NCBI RefSeq assembly: GCF_018320785.1
Contig: NC_054868.1
Coordinates: forward strand, 42,973,874-43,037,873
Length of the DNA stretch: 64,000 nt
DNA from: Cheilinus undulatus
Lineage: Eukaryota > Chordata > Actinopteri > Labriformes > Labridae
Direction of reading: 5' to 3'
In this document: piece after piece, positions 57,381 to 64,000 of the stretch
Position numbering within the stretch: the stretch's first letter is position 1
Layout: each line of letters opens with the position of its first letter
Program-made: the position numbers and the translations under genes
The notes under the pieces: model-generated
Databases searched by the model: none
The model's input: only the letters and a program-made list of their open reading frames with translations
What the model was told of the DNA's origin: nothing

Positions 57381-57800
57381 TTTATATTAAATCTTTATTT
57401 AACCAGGTTAGTCACTGAGATATTTTTTTTCAAGGGAGACCTGGCCAAGAATGGCAGCAACACACAGTTTCATCAGCCAATACACTCAAACTCACACAAT
57501 AGATGATAATAACAATAAAAAGCCATCCATTCAAACAGTGGCGTTGGGAGTGTTTGGATTTAAGAGTTTTCATGCAAATTTTAAAAATCAGTCTGCAGAC
57601 TATTCCAAGCAAAAAGGTGCAGAAAACCTGAAAGCCTTCCTTCCAACTCACTTCAGGCTTTGGGAGCAACAAACTGCACAAAGCCAAACAAATGCAGGTT
57701 GTGCAAACCATCCTACAGGATTAAAAGAGGGGAGAGGTAGTCCTGAATATTTCCCCCATGGCTTTATGAATGAACAAATACCAATGTCAAAGACAACACA
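57381..57800. repeat. Dispersed LINE-tail-like repeat
   Basis: TCTTTATTTAACCAGGTTAG and CAAGGGAGACCTGGCCAAGA are phrases of a very common teleost repeat. The 118-residue plus-strand frame at 57451-57807 is a translation of it and shows no recognisable domain. Confidence 0.55.
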
Positions 57801-57965
57801 TGCTTAAAGAAATCCTTCTGAGTTTAGAATATAAAGAACCGTGGTGAGTAAGAAACCCAAAGTTAGTGTTAAATCTCAGAGCTCCATGATACCAGGGTTA
57901 ATTTTGGCAGCTATTTTTAATTTTAGTCTTAGTCTTAGACTAGTTTTAGTCCATAAAAAGTCAGA

Positions 57966-58190
57966 AAAAAAATCAGATACGAGTCACATGTGAGCAAAAA
58001 AATCAGATTCAGGTCACTTTCAACTGCAGTGTGAACGTAGCCATAGAGAGACAGACAACCAGGCACGCTCACATTCACACCTACAGCCGATTTAGAGTCA
58101 CCAATTAACCTAATGAGCATGTTTTTGGTGGTGGGTGGAAGTTGGAGTACCCGGAGAAAATCCACGCATGCACAGGGAGAACATGCAAAC
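57966..58190. repeat. MITE half-copy plus dispersed repeat
   Basis: 57966-58041 (ACTGCAGTGTGAACGTAGCC) is the complement of the MITE at 5353. It is followed by CACATTCACACCTACAGCCG and GAGTACCCGGAGAAAATCCA CGCATG, a widespread fish repeat leading directly into the LINE fragment at 58191. Confidence 0.6.
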
Positions 58191-58345
58191 TTACTTAACA
58201 AGTCTCTTTTTCATGTAAAAGGAGAAAAGGGACTTGTTTCTGTGGTAGAATCCCAGTAAAACCTTTGTTTTTTTAACACCATACTGGATGTGATCCTTGA
58301 AAGACAAGTTTTCATGGAGTAAAAACTCTAAATATTTAAAAGAAG
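58191..58345 (-). pseudogene. LINE reverse transcriptase C-terminal fragment
   Basis: Minus strand reads SFKYLEFLLHENLSFKDHIQ then KTKVLLGFYHRNKSLFSF, the (Y/F)KYLG-LSFK-H box found after the catalytic region of jockey-like LINEs. Only this segment remains. Confidence 0.7.
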
Positions 58346-59159
58346 GAAACCAACTACATTTCTTGATTGTATTTAGTGACAATATTCTTGGACACGTAAA
58401 GAACATGAGTGTAGATAATCATGCCGATTGTTGGCCTTTTGACCAGAGTCAGAAAAGTGGTGTGTTGTGGTTTGGCTGTGGTGTTGTTTCTTTGGCCCGA
58501 CATGACATTTCTACTTTTTTTCCATTGTGATGATGCTTCTAAATGATGAAAATAGTGTTTATTTGTGAGTTTATCTTACTGAACATGATGCTCACTGCCA
58601 GACTGGTCTACAAAAATGCATCCTAACTGCAGCACTCTTTATGAGGGTGGATTAATGTTGGGTCTTTGTAAATATGTCAGACTAAGTTTCAGATCCTCTG
58701 TTTTTGTAAAGTGTGATGAACTGGTGCTATAAATAAAAAAAATAAATAATGCCAGCAGTCGGGGTCCAGTCGTAAACTCTGTTTCATCTCTCTTCTCGTT
58801 TGGCGAGGCAATTCTGGTAGCAGCAGGTTGCTTTAAAACTAGCATCAGCACAAGTGGATATTGATTTTTTTTTAATAACAAAGAATTATGTTAGAAAAAA
58901 AGTGTGAATCTCAAATAAGAAGCAGTTCTTCTTTAAAATATATTGCACTATGGGTAAATGGAGTGAAGCTAATCTATGTAAAGGTATAGCTCTGAGCTCT
59001 AAGTGCATTACTGAGACTGTCTAAACACCAGCAAATCTGATTAGAACCTTTCTAACATTTTCAGAAGTCAGCACTAACAAAAAGCAGAGATGAACCCAGA
59101 CCTGCTCACAGATTTAGCTGGGCCACTAAAAAACCCAAGAGAATGGATCCTCCCCAGTG
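58346..59159. other. Noncoding, nothing recognised
   Basis: Short unmatched frames only (58639-58881 minus, 59090-59284 plus, the latter running into the hAT-like copy). Confidence 0.4.
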
Positions 59160-60050
59160 GTGATTTATTGATGCATTTTCTTTTACCCCTTTTGCCCATT
59201 TTTGCCACTTTATTTGCCACTTTTCAGCAATTTTGCACACTTTTAACCATTTGTGTCTTTTTCCCCTTTTTTGCCACATTTTAACTGCTTTTCATCGCTT
59301 TTTTTTCAAGTCCATTTTTGCCACTTTAAACACATTTTAACCACTTTTCAGCAATTTTGCACACTCTTAACCATTTTTGTTTCTTTATCAGTTTTCACCA
59401 CATTTTACCCGCTTTTCGTCACTTTTATTTCCTGCCCATTTAAACACAATTTTGCCACTTTTTAACCATTTTGCTACTTTGAAGATCTTATTTTGCTACA
59501 TTTTCTGCCAATTTTAATCCCATTTCACAATTTGTTCAGCCAGTTTTTACCACTTTTGGCACAATTTGCCATTTTAAACCCATTTGTGCCTGTTGTATCC
59601 TTATTTATGTCACTTTTTGATCCTATTTAGCCACATTTCTGCCCATTGTTGCTTCTTCAGAGCCATTTAACCACTTTTTAAACTCTTTCCACCATTATGT
59701 CTGCAGTTTTTCACCACTGTTAGCCATTTTTGCCAATTTAAGCCTATCATTGCTTCGGTTAACCCATTTTTGACGCTGATAACACCTTTTCACCACTTTT
59801 TTGCCCGTTTCTGTTTAATTTTGACTTGTTGTTATGGCAATTTTTGCCACTTTAAACCCATTTTTGCCACTTTCAGCCTATTTTGTTTTAAGAAAAGGGG
59901 TTTGCACTTGAACAAAGCTATAAACTTTGGCATAAATAAAAGAACAAACATATTTTTCTTGCTTCAAAAAGCGATATTATTCAGGTTTTTAAAAATTGTT
60001 ATTACAGCTTAACTTTACAATGGACCATGATTTTGCTCACCTCCATGCCC
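59160..60050. mobile_element. Reverse copy of the 25.2-kb hAT-like element, ends lost
   Basis: Interior TTTTTGCCACTTTAAACCCA repeats are the complement of those at 25.5-25.85 kb. CTTTACAATGGACCATGATT at about 60011 is the complement of a stretch at about 25345-25365. The terminal CAGTGGTTCTCAACC is not found, so this copy is truncated. The short open frames here are repeat translations, not genes. Confidence 0.65.
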
Positions 60051-60993
60051 ACCCCCCCACCCCCCCACCCCACTGAGCTAGGCCCCAGAGACCTCTCCCC
60101 TTTATCCCTATCAGTTAAGACCACAGTAGATCAAACAGTGCATATCTGAGAGCAGAGAAGAATGATGTGTTGTAAGGATCATCATAATTATGATCATTAT
60201 TTTTAATATTGATTGATGAGTGTCTTTTAAAGTCAGCCTTTCAGTCAAACTTCATTGTACTTCAAACGATCCAGAGTACTCTTTTTCTAAATTGCTTTAA
60301 TATCCTGTTGACAGTTCACTCACCGAGCGTCTCAATCTCGCTTTCAAATCCTCGGTGTCACATCAAATCTTTCATCATATCAAACCGACGACCACTTTGA
60401 ACCACAGCGTGTTAATGAGGCCGACATCAGCTGTCACATAGCAGAGCACATGTCCCATCATTCCCCAGTGCCAGCCAGCATGGGTACGGTTCAAAGCTGC
60501 ACCGTGTCCAACGGCTGCTGAGATGAATGATTTATCTCTGAATGGCAAACTTTGGTTTCATGTCTCTGTGTGGTTTTCTATCATTTAAAAAAATCTTTAA
60601 TAAATTTATCAATTAATAAACAGAGGACAGGTCTGAACATCAAATCACTGTCATCCAGACTATTTAATCAAATGTTGAATGGATTGCCTTGAAATTTGGT
60701 GCAGATATTTAAAGTCTTTCAAGTTTATCTACAGAACCATCATGTGTGGGATATTTGTGGTTCAAAGGGAAATAACTCAACAGATTTGCATACAATTTTC
60801 CTGACATGTCTAAGGTTCAAAGAGGTGCCAAACCCACTGGTTTTCAATTTAGTGTTACCATGAGTCGGCATTTATACACAAAAAAAGTTTTATTATCTTG
60901 GTAAATATTCATAGACTGTATAAACATGGACATAGTTTCAGTGTCACACACTGGTCTCTTAAGAGGCATTTTGAGGCCAAATGATGGCAGTGG
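60051..60993. other. Noncoding with a C-rich tract
   Basis: 60048-60072 is runs of C broken by single A. The remainder is unrecognised, apart from a repeat phrase (GAGGACAGGTCTG) near 60623. Confidence 0.4.
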
Positions 60994-61680
60994 CTAAAAA
61001 GAGACAGGACCCATTCTGATATCAGACTGAATATGATTGTCCTCCAGGATTTTGTTGCATTCATTTATTTCCTGTTCAAGCCTTCCAGGGCCATCTGCTG
61101 AAAGCATCCCCACAGCATGATGCTGCCACCACCATGCTTCACAGTAGGGATGGTGTGTCTGTGGTGATGTGCAGTGTTTGGTGTCTTGTCTGATGACCAA
61201 ATAGCACCAAAGAATATTCTTCCACTTGACCATGGAGTCTCCCACGCACCTTTGGGTGAACTCTAGCTGAGATCTAATGGGTTTTCTTCAACAGTGCTTT
61301 ACAACACTCTCGTAAAGCTTTGACCGGTGAAGAACCCTGGCAACCGTTGAATGCAGTCTCTCCCATCTCAGCTGCTAAAGCTTGTAACTTCTTCTGAGCG
61401 GTCATAGGTATTTGGTGGCCTTTGTCACTAGCTTCCTTCTCGCTAGGTCACACAGTTTGTGAGGACGGCCTGATCTAGGCAGATTTATGAATGTGCCATA
61501 TTCCTTCCTTTTCTTGATGATGGATCTTGCTGAACTCTAGGATATTCAGTGCCTTGGATTTTTTTTTTTTTATATCTACCCCTGGACTTACATGACATTT
61601 TCTCTGAGTCGCTTGGCGTGTTCTTTTGTCTTCATGGTGTAATGGTAGCCAGGAATAAGGCAAAATGGTGTACATAGAAA
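60994..61680 (-). mobile_element. Tc1-like transposase remnant
   Basis: On the minus strand 61475-61675 resembles a Tc1 N-terminal region. 61000-61245 contains the central part (MVKWKNILW, then a degraded [19 protein letters not shown]). Frames are broken and the catalytic tail is absent. No terminal repeats identified. Confidence 0.65.
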
Positions 61681-63366
61681 CTCAGACCAGAGACAAATCA
61701 AGGCAGCATGTTACACTGAGTCCAGTGTTTTCAGTGCAAGTGATGCATATCACCACAGTAGATTCATAGCTTTAGTCACATGGCTGTGAAGGCCTGGAGG
61801 GCAAAACGAGCTGGAAAACTGGATGACAACACTGAGAGCACTGCAGCATGGCCTTGATAACTTTACATCTATACAAAACAATGCAATTTGAATATTTGAA
61901 CAAGCATGTTATGTCGACCTGATTTCCTGCTGATCATAGAGACTGGATGGACCTGGACTCTGTGACCTTGCATGTTGGTGACTTTACAGTATGCAAATGA
62001 CCTCACCCCAAGGGAAAATAATCAGCAAAAACCCTGCTGCATTCTCCACAGTCATCCAGCCATGCATACACCTTTCTGTGGGTTTCCTGTCTGTCCTTCC
62101 TTCAGATTAATAGAGCCGGTCCTTCCTGGGATAGTCCGCCTGATTGGTTTAGCCTAGTGGTAAGCTGAGGCAGCTTACCGGGCTTTGTGCCAATGGCTGA
62201 AGACCTATATAAAGTAGACTGAGCTAATATTGTCTATACTGTCGCTGGGGTCAAATTTAATAAGATATGATTCAGAGGTTATTTTCTGAGGCATACACAG
62301 CTATGAAAGATCAAAAGGTGCACAGAGACAGAAAGAGTCAGATTAAGTGATGCTGCAGGGGATTGTTGCAGCTTCATTCTGCTTTAATATTGGCTAAATA
62401 ATGAAGTGCACTGTCAACAGAGGGAGGCAAACACAGACATGAAAGCTAGCAGGGAAAAAAGTGCAAATCAGGTCCTCTTAGGGGAAAACAACTTGGCTCT
62501 AGAGTGAGAGATTAAAAGGAGAAACACCCCTACTGTGCTAAGTGCCAAGCATCTTTGTGCATGTTTCACTTAGTCTAGTGCATGTCATGCATACATGTGA
62601 TTGAATTCACTCATGCAAAAGGGATAACTGAAGGAGGGGGCTGCAGATTCATTAATGGGAGTGTGTGAGCTTCCTTCTTTATCATTCCAGCTCGAGTGAA
62701 TAATCTCCTCTCCCTCATTTGCAGATTGAATTTGTGGAGCGTTGGAATGACTCGAAATGAGAGGTGAGTGTGCTCTCTTTGCTCTTTACTGCTGTACATG
62801 GAGGGTGTTCACCTTTGTTATGTAATCCTGTACATTCCCTCACACTGGGCCTTTATTTGTTTTTCAGATACTCAGCACACTCTGAGATACACCAGAAAAC
62901 TGTGAATCTATTTTAACTAATGTGATGTGTTAGAATGTAAGCAGAGAGCAGAAGTAAAGAGGCTGTTATTGCAATGACATTATGCATTATGAATAGACAA
63001 CATATACTTCCACTCCCTCTGGTGAGCAGAGGAGGGCCGTCCCACCTTTTCATGTAAGATGCAGCAGGAGGAGAGGAATTGATGGTTTGTTATGAAGCAG
63101 GCAGAATGTGAGACACTCAGCGTGTACATTAGCTGTAACTAAATGTTGTATAATGCTTTGTTTATGGTGGATTAATGTAAGGTGCTATACAGTCTAGACC
63201 TGGCCTCTTTGTAAAATGCCTTGAGATAATGGTTGTTATGAATGGGTTTGATACAATTAAGACTGATCTAGTCAGGCTACAGTTACAATTCAATTTGGCC
63301 TTTTAACCCACCGGGCCTGAAGCTATTATTTGCCCATTTTGTCTCACCTAGACTCAGGCTCTTAGG
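61681..63366. other. Noncoding, nothing recognised
   Basis: Frames at 61972-62157 and 62611-62799 are unmatched. 62146-62160 (TTAGCCTAGTGGTAAG) looks like a SINE A box but no B box follows. Confidence 0.35.
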
Positions 63367-64000
63367 GCCAGATCTGCTAAAGGTTTGCGTGTATACAAAC
63401 ATGTGCAATCTCATTGCACACGCAAAAAAAAGTACAGACTGATTTACTAACTGTTGCGTCTTTCAAAGGTGCAAAATAGCACAGCTGCATCCAGTTAGTA
63501 CGTTCGCCTCAATGAATATGCAATATGGGGCTTTTACATGCAATTGTGCGTGTGCTGGGAGGAGAAAATGTAAATATATTATTTTAGCACACGTTAAGTG
63601 ATTTATCAAACCTGAAAGCAATTTTGCTCATAGTAACTGCGTCTATATTTAACACATCTCGAAGGGAGGTGCAAACAGTTTGTATGCGTATTTGCGCACA
63701 CATGGCTGCGGTTATTGTGGCAAGAAGGAGACATTGAAACGAAAGAAGGTGCAGAGAACGCATTTTTTACCCTCATGCCAACGTTTTTTGAATGAATGAG
63801 GAAACAGTCATTAAAACATATCACCTATCCAGCTTTGTCATTTTGGAGCTGTTGAAGGGACTCAGAACGGATTTAGAGCCAGCCATGAGAAGGAGTCACG
63901 CAATACCTGCAATGACAAAACTCCTTGCCTGTTTACTTTTTTTTTTTTTGCATCTGGGTCATTCCAGTGTACGGTAGCTATTACAGCTGGGATCTCTGGT
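63367..64000 (+). mobile_element. PIF/Harbinger-like transposon, 5' part, cut by window end
   Basis: Starts GGGCCAGATCTGCTAAAGGT and TTGCACACGCAAAAAAAAGT, a recognised fish Harbinger-type end. Plus strand at 63840-63960 encodes LKGLRTDLEPAMRRSHAIPA followed by LLACL, then a shifted H-LGHSSVR. This matches the N-terminal region of HARBI1-like transposases (R-HA-P----LL--L-F---G). The T-run at 63939-63952 probably carries the frame shift. Confidence 0.6.

Noticed and set aside
57451..57807. 118-residue plus-strand frame
   Set aside because: Starts inside a common repeat (CAAGGGAGACCTGGCCAAGA) and shows no protein-family features.
62140..62200. Another SINE
   Set aside because: An A-box-like TAGCCTAGTGGT is seen, but no B box or family tail.
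1..64000. CRISPR arrays, operons or bacterial/phage genes
   Set aside because: All periodic repeats here are contiguous tandem satellites without unique spacers, and gene structure is spliced and vertebrate.

Overview
The window looks like nuclear DNA of a teleost fish. Two intron-containing vertebrate genes with GT-AG splicing sit in AT-rich, transposon-dense DNA carrying typical fish repeats: Tc1-like, hAT-like and PIF/Harbinger-like elements, tRNA-derived SINEs, degraded LINEs, and satellite or minisatellite arrays. The species cannot be named from the sequence. I see no operons, CRISPR arrays or other prokaryotic features. Repeat family names come from recognition of motifs and ends, not from a database search.

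Only two intact host genes are supported, both on the minus strand. The gene at 45315-53715 (five exons, the first noncoding) encodes a 913-residue Toll-like receptor with leucine-rich repeats, one membrane segment and a TIR domain. It is TLR3, the endosomal double-stranded RNA sensor. The gene at 30981-41079 (11 coding exons, 514 residues) encodes a CYP4V-type cytochrome P450, a fatty acid omega-hydroxylase. TLR3 lies just upstream of CYP4V in the same orientation, which matches the conserved vertebrate TLR3/CYP4V2 neighbourhood. FAM149A, which lies between them in human, is not visible here.

Layout. 1-30.8 kb holds no intact gene: a 23-bp minisatellite (1.1-2.6 kb), a Tc1-like element with a nested MITE (4.4-6.1 kb), several dispersed repeats, a roughly 4-kb degenerate tandem array (22.9-26.7 kb) interrupted by a hAT-like element with a target-site duplication, a dead Tc1-like element carrying a piece of a host kinase gene (28.0-28.8 kb), and a 137-bp tandem repeat (29.3-29.8 kb). 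30.9-41.1 kb is CYP4V, with a Tc1 remnant, LINE and SINE pieces and an (AT)n microsatellite in its introns. 41.1-45.3 kb is the intergenic space with LINE and DNA-transposon fragments; one Tc1-like MITE ends only about 100 bp past the TLR3 stop. 45.3-54.4 kb is TLR3 with a TTAA-flanked element and several MITEs in its introns, and an ISRE-like promoter. 54.4-64 kb is again repeats, ending in a PIF/Harbinger transposase fragment.

The most unusual object is at about 28327-28706: a spliced-looking fragment of nicotinamide riboside kinase 2 (nmrk2) embedded inside a Tc1-like transposase sequence. The second is TLR3 itself, whose BB-loop position equivalent to human Ala795 is proline.
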